Positions 16,857 to 27,273 are shown, numbered from the stretch's first letter. The stretch is DNA of 64,000 nt from Saprospiraceae bacterium (GCA_016714765.1 JADKCF010000002.1:124001-188000), one strand, 5' to 3'. The notes: generated by a model not told the origin, from the letters alone. A program made the numbers and translations.

Positions 16857-17224
16857 TATGCAATCTTCATCCCGGCAATCATCACCACCAGCCCTATGAC
16901 TATGCTAAGCATTGTATAAACCAGGCCAATAAATAACTGGCCCTTCTGCAGGTAGAGATAGAGTTCGTACCCAAAAGTAGAGAAAGTGCTGAAACCACCA
17001 CAAAAGCCTGTAACCAGCAATAATCTGTAGTTTTCATGAAGGTGGCCGTGCATTAGTTTATGTATCAGTATTCCTAAAATGAAGCAACTAAGGATATTGG
17101 CTGCAAATGTACCATAGGGAAAAAAAAGATATTCCTGTCCATTGTAGTTAAAGCGGGAGGATAGAAAAAACCTGCAAAGGCTACCCAAACCACCACCCAA
17201 GAATACCAGCAACCACGTCATCAT
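16856..17224 (-). CDS. crcB: Fluoride channel CrcB/Fluc
   Basis: 122 residues with four membrane helices and the family motifs GGGLGSLCRFF, GTFAANILSCFILG and GFCGGFSTFSTF. The last holds the Na-binding site and the fluoride-coordinating Phe residues. It exports fluoride as a dual-topology dimer; only one copy is present, so it would be a homodimer. The start overlaps the end of the upstream transferase gene by four bases, implying cotranscription. No fluoride riboswitch was recognised nearby. Confidence 0.92.
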   Translation of the reverse strand: MMTWLLVFLGGGLGSLCRFFLSSRFNYNGQEYLFFPYGTFAANILSCFILGILIHKLMHGHLHENYRLLLVTGFCGGFSTFSTFGYELYLYLQKGQLFIGLVYTMLSIVIGLVVMIAGMKIA

Positions 17225-18282
17225 GATGATGGAGTTCTTGCTTTCCTTTTTACGACCAGCCAGGATGCAAAAAATGACATGATCAATGCCAGAGATATGA
17301 TAATGCTGAGTAGTAAAAGGTTGCCTACATCCTGTAGAGTGATCGCTAGGATGATAAATAAAACATTTGTAAGAAACAATACACCAGTCGCCTGCATATG
17401 CGAAAGTCCCAAATCTATCATGATATGGTGAATATGTTTTCTGTCAGGATTGAATGGAGATTTTCCTTCCATTATCCTCAGTACAAAGACTCTTAATGTG
17501 TCAAAAAGAGGTAATATAAGTATAGCAATTGCGACTGAAGGGGCTGACTTAAAAGTATAAGGAGTGTTGAGTACTTCCCTTTGCAGCTCTATAAACTTAA
17601 TGGCAAGTATGGAACACACTAAGCCCAGAAGCAACGCTCCCGTATCTCCCATAAATATCTGAGCGGGAGTGATATTATATTTTAGAAACGCCACTAAAGC
17701 TCCTCCCAAAGCGAATGCAACGATAGATATCTCTATACTTCCTATCAAATAAAACCATGTGCCAAGAACAAAGGTGATAAGCAAGCCCAGACTAGCAGAG
17801 AGACCGTTGATCCCGTCTATCAGGTTGAAAGCATTGATGATGACAATAATGGTAAATATAGAAATTACAATACTGATAAGCTCAGGAATCTCATAGATAC
17901 CAAAAAAGCCATATAAACTGGTTAATCTGACATTGGCTCTGAAAACGAGAATTCCTGCGGCAAAAAGTTCGCCCAAAAACTTTTTGGAAGGGGATATGGG
18001 ATCTATGTCGTCCTTGGCCCCTATCAGAAAAATGATAATAAAAGCACAAAGAATGTACTGGAGCTCTCCAAAGTAATTGAATGGTGTCCACATGATGATG
18101 GAAAAAAGTGTACCAGCAAAAATACCAATACCTCCCAGGGAGGGCGTACTTACTTTGTGTGATCTTCGCTCACCCGGTTCATCCATCAGATTTTTTTTGT
18201 GTGACAAATGTATAATGGACGGTATCGCCAGATATGTTAGAGCAAAAGATGTAATGAAGGCCAGGATAATATCGTACATCAC
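17221..18282 (-). CDS. MraY/WecA/TagO-family undecaprenyl-phosphate sugar-1-phosphate transferase
   Basis: 353 residues with about ten membrane helices. Diagnostic cytoplasmic motifs: DEPGERRSHK, GAKDDIDPISPSKK (Mg-binding Asp pair), NAFNLIDGINGLS, FMGDTGALLLG, and a His-rich loop DRKHIHHIMIDLG as in WecA-like members. It transfers a sugar-1-phosphate, probably GlcNAc-1-P, to undecaprenyl phosphate to begin surface polysaccharide synthesis. It is not MraY, since no mur genes are nearby and the His loop is WecA type. It may serve the export cluster at 27-32 kb. Confidence 0.88.
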   Translation of the reverse strand: MMYDIILAFITSFALTYLAIPSIIHLSHKKNLMDEPGERRSHKVSTPSLGGIGIFAGTLFSIIMWTPFNYFGELQYILCAFIIIFLIGAKDDIDPISPSKKFLGELFAAGILVFRANVRLTSLYGFFGIYEIPELISIVISIFTIIVIINAFNLIDGINGLSASLGLLITFVLGTWFYLIGSIEISIVAFALGGALVAFLKYNITPAQIFMGDTGALLLGLVCSILAIKFIELQREVLNTPYTFKSAPSVAIAILILPLFDTLRVFVLRIMEGKSPFNPDRKHIHHIMIDLGLSHMQATGVLFLTNVLFIILAITLQDVGNLLLLSIIISLALIMSFFASWLVVKRKARTPSS

Positions 18283-18393
18283 AGTTTTTTATACAGGTCA
18301 AATATACAAATAAGTTCTATTGATTATTTATTTCTCTAAAAAAAATATCTGCTTTGTGACTGTGATGTAAGACGACAGTCACACTATTATTAT

Positions 18394-19674
18394 TTACACA
18401 ATACGGCTGTTTTCAGGATTTACTTTAAAACCAAGATGTACCAGGTCTTTCCAGAATTTAGGGTATGATTTGGATACGACCATCGGGTCCAGGATTACAA
18501 CGGGAAACAATAATCCTAAAGTGGCAAAAGACATCGCCATCCTATGGTCTTTATAAGTCTCAATAACCGGCATGTTATCATCTGATGTAACAGATGTTCC
18601 TTCCTGCATATAATATTCCACGCCGCTTTTTTTACTGAATTTTGATGGCATTAAGCTTAGGAAAACATTCATTTTTGCATGTTCGTTTTGAAGTGCAGCA
18701 ATTCTGTCAGTCTCTTTGATGCGCAATGTCTGTAAGCCTGTAAACAAACCATGTGTACCCAGACCTGCACAAAGGACAGAGATGCTCTGTGCTATATCAG
18801 GGACTTTTAAAAAATTATATTCAAAATGTGAAGGAGGCGTCAAATTATTTTTTTTGCATATTCTCACCTGATGGTCTCCGTATGTAGTTTCCAGATTAAA
18901 TTTTTCGGCGATTTTTACTATATCTGCATCACCTTGCAAACTATCCTGATGTAATCCATGCAGTGTGATGTCTGCGCTATTTGCTAATCCGGCAATGGTA
19001 TAAAAATATGATGCAGCAGACCAATCAGCTTCTACATGAAAATCTCTGGCCTGATATGGCTGATGTGGTACCACAATGGTTTGATTTTCCCATACTGATG
19101 TCACTCCAAAATATTTCATAATGCCAAGAGTCATCTCTATATATGGCCGGGATACGATATCACCTTCGAGATGTATTTGCAGGCCTTGCTGCAGTGTAGG
19201 CGCAATCAGGAGGAGTGCGGTAATGTATTGTGAGCTGATGTGCGCTGGTAATGTGATCGTATTTTTCCAAGTATCTTTTGGGGTGTTTATTTTAAGAGGT
19301 GGAAAACCTTCATTTTCTATGTAGGAGATATCCGCTCCCAGATGATTTAATGCATCCACAAGCGCTTTTACAGGGCGTTGTTTCATTCTTTCTGAGCCGG
19401 TCAGAATGTGGGTACCTGGTTTGGTGGCAAGGTAGGCTGTCAAAAACCTGAATGTCGTTCCAGCATGATGAGCATCCAGTACTTCTGCCTGACTAAGTAG
19501 TAAATTCTCCATGGATATGGTATCATCGCTATCTGACAAATGGTGGATTTCAAAATGTCCTGATGTTAGCGCTCTGATAAGTAATACCCTATTGGATATA
19601 CTCTTAGACCCACTTAGTGCAATGGTGCCCCGAATGTCTTTTTGCGGGCAATAGATGGTAAATGCATTATCCAT
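18394..19674 (-). CDS. aroA: 3-phosphoshikimate 1-carboxyvinyltransferase (EPSP synthase)
   Basis: 426 residues, full length. Motifs in order: GSKSISNRVLLIRAL, GTTFRFLTAYLA, RMKQRPVKALVDAL, DWSAASYFYTIAGL, RIKETDRIAAL, YKDHRMAMSFA. These hold the shikimate-3-phosphate and PEP binding Lys, Arg, Asp and Glu residues. It catalyses the sixth step of the shikimate pathway in the cytoplasm. It is the last gene of a phoH-osmC-aroA cluster; aroB lies at 22.8 kb on the other strand. Confidence 0.95.
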   Translation of the reverse strand: MDNAFTIYCPQKDIRGTIALSGSKSISNRVLLIRALTSGHFEIHHLSDSDDTISMENLLLSQAEVLDAHHAGTTFRFLTAYLATKPGTHILTGSERMKQRPVKALVDALNHLGADISYIENEGFPPLKINTPKDTWKNTITLPAHISSQYITALLLIAPTLQQGLQIHLEGDIVSRPYIEMTLGIMKYFGVTSVWENQTIVVPHQPYQARDFHVEADWSAASYFYTIAGLANSADITLHGLHQDSLQGDADIVKIAEKFNLETTYGDHQVRICKKNNLTPPSHFEYNFLKVPDIAQSISVLCAGLGTHGLFTGLQTLRIKETDRIAALQNEHAKMNVFLSLMPSKFSKKSGVEYYMQEGTSVTSDDNMPVIETYKDHRMAMSFATLGLLFPVVILDPMVVSKSYPKFWKDLVHLGFKVNPENSRIV

Positions 19675-19677
19675 CCC

Positions 19678-20092
19678 TTATAATTCATCATCCTGCCACA
19701 CAAACAATATATCCTGTTTGAGATCAGGTGCAAGCTTAAGGCTACTGGGCAAGTTCTGCCGGCTGTCTCCAGAATCTTTTTTCTTTTGTGCTATACCGTA
19801 TTGGAGGCAGGATCACATTAATATCAATACCTGAAATCCTGCGAGGGTCAGATACCATGTGTTTAGTGATTTCGAGATAAGTGCCGTCTATATCAATGCC
19901 ATGATTTTTTGCTGCAATACCCATGACTGTAATCATACAAGTACCTAATGAAGTAGCGGTAAGGTCGGTGGGTGAAAAGGCTTCTCCTTTGCCGTGATTA
20001 TCTATAGGGGCATCAGTTATGATCGTTTGTCCGGATTTGATATGGACACATTCGGTCCTTAGGTCTCCGAGATAAGTTATCTTTGACGTCAT
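19678..20092 (-). CDS. OsmC-family peroxiredoxin (two frameshifts)
   Basis: The first 105 codons read cleanly as OsmC/YhfA: GQTIITDAP, FSPTDLTATSLGTCMITVMG with the peroxidatic Cys. The annotated frame stops at 19742, but the family's second half appears in the other frames: ILETAGRTCPVALSLH with the resolving-type Cys, then PDLKQDILFVWQDDEL ending at 19678. Restoring one A in the run matching 19777-19782 and one C near 19727 gives a normal protein of about 138 residues. It probably reduces organic hydroperoxides. Its start overlaps the end of phoH by four bases and its restored end is three bases from aroA. Confidence 0.75.
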
Positions 20093-21150
20093 AGTGATTC
20101 TGATTTTTTATCGGGTGATGAAGAGGGCACATTGTCATCTTTGGCTGCTTCCCTGGCTATTTCTTTGGCTTCACGGAAGCGAATTTTTTCAGCCTCTTCG
20201 ATTTCATCTGCCTGATCATATGATTTAATAATTTCTTTGACAAGCCTGTGACGTACTACATCTTCTGAACTGAGAAAGAGCTGACCAATGCCATCTACGG
20301 GGGCGAGAATATTAAGCGCTTTTCGCAAGCCGGACTTTTGATGTCCAGGCAGGTCTATTTGCGACAGGTCACCGGTGATGATAGCCTTAGCGCTAGGTCC
20401 GATTCTGGTGAGGAACATTTTCAGTTGTGTAGTAGTGCAGTTTTGAGCTTCATCCAGTATGATGAAGGCATGATCAAGAGTACGACCTCGCATAAATGCC
20501 AGCGGAGCCACTTCTATGATGCGGTTAGTAATAAAAAAATTAAGCTTTTCTGCAGGTAGCATATCGTCCAGAGCATCGTATAATGGCCTGAGATATGGAT
20601 CTACTTTTTCTTTCATATCTCCCGGCAGAAACCCCAGGTGTTCGCCAGCTTCCACAGCAGGTCTGGTCAGGATTATTTTTTTAACTAGCTTGGATTTGAG
20701 TGCTCTGATAGCGAGGGCTACAGCGGTATAGGTTTTACCTGTACCAGCAGGGCCTACTGCAAAAACAATGTCATTGGCTTCACTGCATTCGACCAGGAGT
20801 TTTTGATTTTTTGTCTTTGCCTTGATAGGGCTCCCGTTTTTGCCATATACGATGACTCCACCTGAGGCATGTTGACTGATCTTATTATCAACAGCATGGT
20901 CACTTACAAGTAAGTCTTCTACGACCTGAGTAGAAAAGTCATGTTTGTCCTGGATCATTCGTACCATGATTTCTAGTTTAGATTTTACTGCTTCAGTACC
21001 CTTTTTTTCGCCTTTCAGTTTGACTTGGTTGCCACGGGATGTAATCTGAACATCCGGATAAGCTTTTTTGATAAGATTTAATTTTGTATTATTTTCTCCA
21101 TACAGCTCTAATGGGTCAATACCTTCGATGGTTAAAATTACTTCACTCAA
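20089..21150 (-). CDS. phoH: PhoH-like ATPase
   Basis: 353 residues. An N-terminal KH-like region (about 1-100) precedes the PhoH ATPase: Walker A GPAGTGKTYTAVALA, RPAVEAGEHLGFLPGD, Walker B FIILDEAQN, ITGDLSQIDLP, and the sensor-like end SSEDVVRHRLVKEII. The family is linked to RNA handling and ribosome maturation with YbeY; the true substrate is not settled. A charged tail (EEAEKIRFREAKEIAREA) follows. First gene of the phoH-osmC-aroA cluster. Confidence 0.92.
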   Translation of the reverse strand: MSEVILTIEGIDPLELYGENNTKLNLIKKAYPDVQITSRGNQVKLKGEKKGTEAVKSKLEIMVRMIQDKHDFSTQVVEDLLVSDHAVDNKISQHASGGVIVYGKNGSPIKAKTKNQKLLVECSEANDIVFAVGPAGTGKTYTAVALAIRALKSKLVKKIILTRPAVEAGEHLGFLPGDMKEKVDPYLRPLYDALDDMLPAEKLNFFITNRIIEVAPLAFMRGRTLDHAFIILDEAQNCTTTQLKMFLTRIGPSAKAIITGDLSQIDLPGHQKSGLRKALNILAPVDGIGQLFLSSEDVVRHRLVKEIIKSYDQADEIEEAEKIRFREAKEIAREAAKDDNVPSSSPDKKSESL

Positions 21151-21344
21151 TATGATTATAAAATTTTAGGTTTAATGTTATGTATCGCTATGCTAGTGCT
21201 AAAATAAGAAATAATATTGATTATATATACAAATTAATTATAATATATTATATATTTCCTTTTACTTTGCACACAAATATTGGATATTATTTGAATTAAT
21301 GATAATGAACCGCCACTATTTTTTAGAAAATTAACGCCTTTTTA

Positions 21345-22118
21345 ATGCAAATTGTTTCTTTGACCACTGATTATGGTTCAAAAGATTTTTATGTGGCTGA
21401 GTTGAAAGCTTCGATTCTGACCAACAAAAATGATTTTTCGATCATAGATATAAGTCACGAAATCGACCGGTTTGATATCGTCCAGGCTGCTTTTTACGTT
21501 CAGAATGCCATGACGTCTTTTCCGGAGGGTTCGATACACATCGTAGCTGTCAATTGCAATTACAAGAGAAAAAGCGAATACATATGTTTTGAAAAAAACA
21601 ACAGTTATTTTATAGGCCCAAACAACGGTATTTTCAGTTTGATTTTTGATCATCTGGATGAGAGCAATATTTATCAGATAGTAGCCCCCAATCCGGAGCA
21701 GATATCAGTCAATGCTATATTTTCACATGCAGCTGCCTATATCGGGCATGGATTGCCTTTGTCAGAAATTGGTAATATCGTTTCTGTGTTTTCCAAAAAA
21801 CTTGTTATTCAGCCTGTGGTCACCTCACAGCAAATCAGAGCCACCATTATCCACATAGATCATTTTGAAAACATTGTAGTAAACCTTAAGAAAGAACTTT
21901 TTGATAAAGTGCGAAACAACAGAAATTTTGAATTGTATTATAAACCCAATGATCCTATCACTTTTTTAAGCAGAGACTATGGTGATGTCTCTATCGGTGA
22001 TGCTGTGGCGTTTTTTAATTCTGCAGGCTATCTGGAGATTGCACTTAACATGGACAAAGCCAGCTCTATGCTCAATCTGATGAAAAACGAAATGATACAA
22101 ATAAACTTTTACGATTGA
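21345..22118 (+). CDS. SAM hydroxide adenosyltransferase (DUF62 family)
   Basis: 257 residues. The N-terminal motif SLTTDYGSKDFYVAELK and FIGPNNGIFSLI, and the C-terminal barrel with RATIIHIDHFENIVVNL, identify the chlorinase/fluorinase fold. Ordinary members hydrolyse S-adenosylmethionine to adenosine and methionine; no halide-specific loop was recognised. Its stop overlaps the TTG start of the next gene, so the two are translationally coupled. Confidence 0.88.
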   Translation: MQIVSLTTDYGSKDFYVAELKASILTNKNDFSIIDISHEIDRFDIVQAAFYVQNAMTSFPEGSIHIVAVNCNYKRKSEYICFEKNNSYFIGPNNGIFSLIFDHLDESNIYQIVAPNPEQISVNAIFSHAAAYIGHGLPLSEIGNIVSVFSKKLVIQPVVTSQQIRATIIHIDHFENIVVNLKKELFDKVRNNRNFELYYKPNDPITFLSRDYGDVSIGDAVAFFNSAGYLEIALNMDKASSMLNLMKNEMIQINFYD

Positions 22119-22438
22119 AAACAATAACAAGAATAGTAAGGCTGTCTTTTGAACATGACAAGACAGAAACTTTTTTAAAAATCTTTGAAGAAACCAAACA
22201 ATTGATAAGGTCATTTGATGGTTGTCAGGACCTTGAGCTCATGCAGGATTATCATCACACTAATGTTTACTACACCGTCAGCAAATGGCAATCTCATGAA
22301 GCGCTGGAACACTACAGACACTCAGACCTGTTTAGAAGTACCTGGGCAAAAACAAAAGAGCTATTTAATGCCAAAGCCTCAGCGTATTCATTAGCACCAT
22401 TTCAGCCCTCATCAGATGATGATTTAAAACAATTTTAG
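22115..22438 (+). CDS. Antibiotic biosynthesis monooxygenase (ABM) domain protein
   Basis: 107 residues of a ferredoxin-like ABM fold: ITRIVRLSFEHDKTETFLKI, DGCQDLELMQDYHHTNVYY, SKWQSHEALEHYRHSDLF. The start is a TTG in the TTGA overlap with the upstream stop; no ATG lies near. Such proteins act as quinol or small-aromatic oxygenases, or simply bind heme or ligands; the substrate is not evident. Confidence 0.82.
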   Translation: MKTITRIVRLSFEHDKTETFLKIFEETKQLIRSFDGCQDLELMQDYHHTNVYYTVSKWQSHEALEHYRHSDLFRSTWAKTKELFNAKASAYSLAPFQPSSDDDLKQF

Positions 22439-22820
22439 TCTCTTCAGGGTTATGTAGCTGTAACCTTCAAAAATGATCACATAGATTATTTTTTGAATAT
22501 ATTTTTTTTATATGTGATACTTTTATTTTATTTTGCGTCATAAATGAGCTTTTTGTTCGTTGTGATTACCAATATATCATACCAAAAAGGAAAAAATGCA
22601 GATTATTGAGATTATGTTTTATATATCGATGGGAGCAATAAATTTTAACATGTTTCACGCAAAAAAGGAAATAAGGAATATAAAATCTGCTCATTCGGGT
22701 ACCGATAAAGAACGAAGAAACAGTGCATTACCGGTCATAAAATTTAAGTTTTGATTTTTTTATTTTCTACACTTGCAGAGATTGCTGCCATATCATTATC
22801 ATAGAAACTTATCTATCATT
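22439..22820 (+). other. Intergenic stretch with one possible 50-codon ORF
   Basis: AT-rich gap ahead of aroB. ATG at 22596 opens 50 codons to TAA at 22746-22748 (MQIIEIMFYISMGAINFNMF...SALPVIKI), preceded by AAGGAAAAA. I do not recognise it. It could be a small membrane-anchored peptide or chance. No other feature seen. Confidence 0.3.
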
Positions 22821-23876
22821 ATGAAAAATATCCAATGCAAAAATTATAATATTTACATCAATGACTGGAGTAATTTTAAGTCGTTTGTAACAGAAATGGA
22901 CCCTACTACCATCTTTATACTGGTAGACCAAAACACTGAAAAATATTGTTTGCTGCACCTGCTGGAAAATCTAGACGCCACAGTTCAGGTGATCAGAATC
23001 CCTGCGGGAGAACAAAATAAAAACATACAGACTTGTCAGCATATATGGACAAAATTGCTACAATATGGTGCTGACAGGCATTCCCTCCTGATAAATCTGG
23101 GAGGAGGCGTCATAGGGGATATGGGAGGTTTTTGTGCAGCGACTTATATGAGGGGTATCAGATTCATTCAAATGCCGACTACACTTCTCAGCCAGGTGGA
23201 TGCTTCAGTAGGTGGCAAATTAGGAGTAGACCTAATGGGCTTTAAAAATATGGTTGGGCTCATACAGGATCCTAATGCAGTATTTATTTTTACTGAATTT
23301 TTATCCACCCTACCACAAGATCAGATGAAAAGCGGGTATGCAGAGCTGCTCAAGCATGGATTGATCGCTGATAAAGAATCCTGGTCTCTCCTGTCAAAAC
23401 AAGATAAATTAGACACGCTGGATTATGAGATCCTGGTATATGAATCTGTAATGATTAAAAAAACTGTTACAGAACAAGACCCTTATGAAAAAGGATTGCG
23501 AAAGATTTTGAATTTTGGACATACGATTGGTCACGCTGTGGAATCATATTGGATGGACAGCAAAACACCTCTCTTACATGGCGAGGCCATCGCTATTGGT
23601 ATGGTCAGTGAGGCTTTTCTTTCATATCGTATAGGTAAGATATCTGAATCCGATTTGTTTGAGATCAGACATTCCATTTTGAGACTATATGGGCATCACC
23701 CCAAATTTGTAAAACCTACCGAAGATCTAATACATCTGATGAAAGGTGATAAAAAGAATTTTAAGGGTGATATCAGATTTGCTTTGTTGGATCAGGTAGG
23801 ACATGCCTGTTATGACATTCAGGTCGAAAGTGAAACCATAGAAGAAAGTTTTCTTTTTTACAAGGAACGTATTTAA
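22821..23876 (+). CDS. aroB: 3-dehydroquinate synthase
   Basis: 351 residues from ATG 22821 (a TTG 48 bases upstream is a poorer start). NAD-binding GGGVIGDMGGFCAATYMRG, LSQVDASVGGKLGVDL, and the zinc/substrate motif KILNFGHTIGHAVE with LLHGEAIAIGM identify AroB. It converts DAHP to 3-dehydroquinate, the second shikimate step, in the cytoplasm. Length and motifs are complete. Confidence 0.95.
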   Translation: MKNIQCKNYNIYINDWSNFKSFVTEMDPTTIFILVDQNTEKYCLLHLLENLDATVQVIRIPAGEQNKNIQTCQHIWTKLLQYGADRHSLLINLGGGVIGDMGGFCAATYMRGIRFIQMPTTLLSQVDASVGGKLGVDLMGFKNMVGLIQDPNAVFIFTEFLSTLPQDQMKSGYAELLKHGLIADKESWSLLSKQDKLDTLDYEILVYESVMIKKTVTEQDPYEKGLRKILNFGHTIGHAVESYWMDSKTPLLHGEAIAIGMVSEAFLSYRIGKISESDLFEIRHSILRLYGHHPKFVKPTEDLIHLMKGDKKNFKGDIRFALLDQVGHACYDIQVESETIEESFLFYKERI

Positions 23877-24015
23877 TAGGTCATTTATGGTAATAAACTG
23901 CCATTGCCAAATAATGCACACGTTCTGCATTTTTGTTTTTTTACTACCTGTTTTTGATATATTTTTACAAAGTTTTATTGCATTATTATAGTACTTGTTG
24001 TACTTTGCACCAAGT

Positions 24016-27000
24016 ATGCAAAAGATAATAATTTTTACAACTTTATTGGTGACAGCCGTTTTTGGTCTGACTGCACAGAGCATAAACACAGAATTTGGTA
24101 AAAATCGGGTACAGTTTCATGATGATTTTAACAACTGGTGGGAATATGAGACTGAAAATTTTATCACATACTGGTACGGCAAAGCACGGCTCATCGCCCA
24201 GCCTACCATACAGATAGCTGAGATGGATCACGAATCCATCCAGAGAGTACTGGAGCATAGGATGAATGATAAAATAGAGATCATTGTATATGTGGATATC
24301 TCTGACCTCAAACAAAGCAATATTGGGACTGAAGAAACCTTTACTAACAAGACGGGAGAGACCAAGATTGTTGGCAACAGGATGTTTGTATATTTTGACG
24401 GGAATCATCAGAATCTGCGTGAAAAAATTAAAGAAGGCATTGCAACTGTTTATATAAATAATATGCTTTTTGGAAGTAACATACAGGAAATCATCCAAAA
24501 TGCAGTATTACTCAATATTCCGGATTGGTATAAACAAGGGGTCATTTCATATGCTGCTCATGACTGGAACATGCTCATCGAAGATGAAATGAGAGACATT
24601 TGGCTCAGGGATAGAAAGTATCGCAATTTTTCGAAAATGTCGGAGCACTTCCCAAAGGTTGCTGGCCATTCTTTTTGGTTTTATATTGACCAGAATTATG
24701 GTAAATCAGCCATTTCCAATCTGCTCTATCTCACAAAAATCAGCCGTGGTACTGAAAATAGTTTTGAATACATACTCAATGCCGATTTACCTACCTTAAA
24801 AAAAGAGTGGGCTAACTTCTATGAGCAATATTTTAATGCGGAAAAAAATAAGTTTGAGGCTAAAACAGACCCTGCAGAGGTGAAACTATCCAAGAGGAAG
24901 TATTATCCAGTCAGTCATCTCAAAATAAGTCCAGATGGCAAAGAATTATTGTATGCTTTTAATAATCAGGGTAAATTCAGGGTGATGGTTCGGGATTTAA
25001 AATCCGGCAAAGAGAAAAAATTATTGCAATACGGATACAAAAATGTTTTTCAGGAAACGGATTATAACTACCCACTACTCGCATGGCACCCTACAAAACC
25101 GGAGATAAGTATTGCTTACGAACACAGGGATATTATAAAGCTGATCAAATACAGATTGGATACAGATGAAAAAATGGAGCAAATCATCCCAACAGATTTT
25201 CAGCGGCTTTATAGTCTGAGTTATATCAATGATCTGGACTATATTTTTTCCGCATCTCTGGACGGGTTTTCAGACTTGTACCTGTATAAATCCAAAAACA
25301 GAAATTACGAGAGGCTCACCAATGATTTTTATGATGACCTGGATGCGGAGTATGTCCGATTGTACGATACAAATGGTATTCTTTTTAGTTCCAACAGGGC
25401 GACTGATACAATCACGGATATAAAGTTGGACACAATATTGCCACTGGATAATTTTGACATATTTTTTCTACCTGAAGGGGCAAAAAAAGCCATGCCACTT
25501 ACCCGTACCATAGCCTCAAGTGAACGTTACCCATATTTGACAGGCGATGACCATCTGCTGTGCACAGGAGACGTCAGTGGTGTAATCAACACCTTTAGCC
25601 TCAACCTGCAGACAAGGACTTTGAAACCCGTAACAAATATAGACCGCAACCTGATCAGACATCACGCTATCAAGGGTTCGGATAAATATATTTCTACCTA
25701 TTATAAAGATGGAGAGTATAAAGTATATGAAGAACAAATAAACCCGGACAAGACCACAGTTTTATTTACAACACAAGCCGGTGTGCCCACAAACAATATT
25801 GACGCATCGATTTTGGCAAAGCCGATACAAAATGATGTGACAATTCAGTCAGAAATTGATGAAAAATATTTATTTCAGTCAGACTATCCGGATCCGCCCA
25901 AGATAGAACCACTCAAAGTAAAAAAGGAAACAGATAGTTACAACAATGATTTCCGCCTGCAGTGGAGCCAACGATCATACTCATACAAACCCATAGAGCC
26001 TTTTAACAACATGAGGGCCATTGCTGCTAATAAAAAATTTGCGCTCAACAATATTACCACTAAGCTGGACAATGATTTACTTTTCGAAGGACTGGAAAGT
26101 TATACGGGAAATCGTCAGCAATTACTGACATCACCCATGGGTTTTTTACTGAAGGCAAATGTCAAAGATTTGTTTGAAGATTATGTGATAGAAGGCGGAG
26201 TGAGAATCCCCACCTCTTTTAATGGGTCGGAATTTTTTATGGTTTTTGATAATAAAAAATCAAGAATCGATAAAAAAATGGCGCTTTACAGAAAAAACAA
26301 TGTCTACAGCACTCAGACCGATCCAAGCCAAACCTTCCTTTCCAAGTCAAAAAAGACCACCTTGTTAGGGATGTATCAGATGAAGTATCCATTTGATATT
26401 TACAGGAGCATAAGAGCAACAACTTACTTGAGATTTGATAAGTACCTGCAATTAAGTACTGAAAATAAATCATTTCAGGAACCTGCTGTCAATGAAAAAA
26501 GACTTAGCCTGAAATTGGAATACATTTATGACAATACCTATGACGCAGCCCTCAATATAAAGTACGGAACCAGATATAAGTTTTATGTGGAGGCCATCAA
26601 CAGTTTTGACTTACAGGTATTGGATGGGTTTAAATTTGACCTTTCCAAAGGTTTTACAGGCATTATTGGTTTTGATGCAAGGCACTACATTCCGTTACTA
26701 TACAAATCTGTCCTAGCCATCAGAGGATCAGGCGCATTATCCATGGGATCAGAAAAAATGTTGTACTACATAGGCGGCATGGAAAACTGGTTATTCCCTA
26801 AATTTAACAGCTCGATCCCTGTCCCTACAGAAACGGATTTTGGGTATAAAGCCAATGCCTTTCATTTGAGAGGATTTAATAATAACATCCGAAACGGAAC
26901 GACATTTATTATTTCCAATATTGAATTAAGGATTCCATTTATGCAATATATATTGGGTAAAAACCGGGGCAATGCCTTTATAAAAAATCTTCAACTGACT

Positions 27001-27261
27001 GGCTTTTATGATGCGGGACTTGCTTTTCATGGCAACGGGCCTTTCAGTTCTAAAAACCCTCTAAATAAGGTTCAGGTCAGCAGCCCACCATTAATAAATT
27101 TAGAGGTAGAATATTTCAGAGACCCACTGGTCATGGGTTATGGCGCCGGATTACGAACACAACTGCTGGGGTATTTTGTAAAAGCTGACTATGCCTGGGG
27201 TATCGAAACACGTAAAATACAAAAACCAAAATGGTATATCACATTTGGTATGGATTTCTAA
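24016..27261 (+). CDS. Secreted TolB-propeller and beta-barrel protein
   Basis: 1081 residues from ATG 24016 with signal peptide MQKIIIFTTLLVTAVFGLTAQ. Residues about 25-270 form a gluzincin-like domain without HExxH (NIPDWYKQGVISYAAHDW is a family hallmark). About 300-600 is a PD40/TolB-like propeller (LKISPDGKELLYAFNNQGKFRVMVRDL). About 680-1080 looks like an outer-membrane barrel (FYDAGLAFHG, GYGAGLRTQLLGYFVKADYAWGIE). This architecture is common in Bacteroidota and is often annotated as a TolB-like translocation protein; its task is unknown, perhaps outer-membrane assembly or surface protein handling. Single gene after aroB. Confidence 0.75.
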   Translation: MQKIIIFTTLLVTAVFGLTAQSINTEFGKNRVQFHDDFNNWWEYETENFITYWYGKARLIAQPTIQIAEMDHESIQRVLEHRMNDKIEIIVYVDISDLKQSNIGTEETFTNKTGETKIVGNRMFVYFDGNHQNLREKIKEGIATVYINNMLFGSNIQEIIQNAVLLNIPDWYKQGVISYAAHDWNMLIEDEMRDIWLRDRKYRNFSKMSEHFPKVAGHSFWFYIDQNYGKSAISNLLYLTKISRGTENSFEYILNADLPTLKKEWANFYEQYFNAEKNKFEAKTDPAEVKLSKRKYYPVSHLKISPDGKELLYAFNNQGKFRVMVRDLKSGKEKKLLQYGYKNVFQETDYNYPLLAWHPTKPEISIAYEHRDIIKLIKYRLDTDEKMEQIIPTDFQRLYSLSYINDLDYIFSASLDGFSDLYLYKSKNRNYERLTNDFYDDLDAEYVRLYDTNGILFSSNRATDTITDIKLDTILPLDNFDIFFLPEGAKKAMPLTRTIASSERYPYLTGDDHLLCTGDVSGVINTFSLNLQTRTLKPVTNIDRNLIRHHAIKGSDKYISTYYKDGEYKVYEEQINPDKTTVLFTTQAGVPTNNIDASILAKPIQNDVTIQSEIDEKYLFQSDYPDPPKIEPLKVKKETDSYNNDFRLQWSQRSYSYKPIEPFNNMRAIAANKKFALNNITTKLDNDLLFEGLESYTGNRQQLLTSPMGFLLKANVKDLFEDYVIEGGVRIPTSFNGSEFFMVFDNKKSRIDKKMALYRKNNVYSTQTDPSQTFLSKSKKTTLLGMYQMKYPFDIYRSIRATTYLRFDKYLQLSTENKSFQEPAVNEKRLSLKLEYIYDNTYDAALNIKYGTRYKFYVEAINSFDLQVLDGFKFDLSKGFTGIIGFDARHYIPLLYKSVLAIRGSGALSMGSEKMLYYIGGMENWLFPKFNSSIPVPTETDFGYKANAFHLRGFNNNIRNGTTFIISNIELRIPFMQYILGKNRGNAFIKNLQLTGFYDAGLAFHGNGPFSSKNPLNKVQVSSPPLINLEVEYFRDPLVMGYGAGLRTQLLGYFVKADYAWGIETRKIQKPKWYITFGMDF

Positions 27262-27273
27262 AAATGTTGGATA

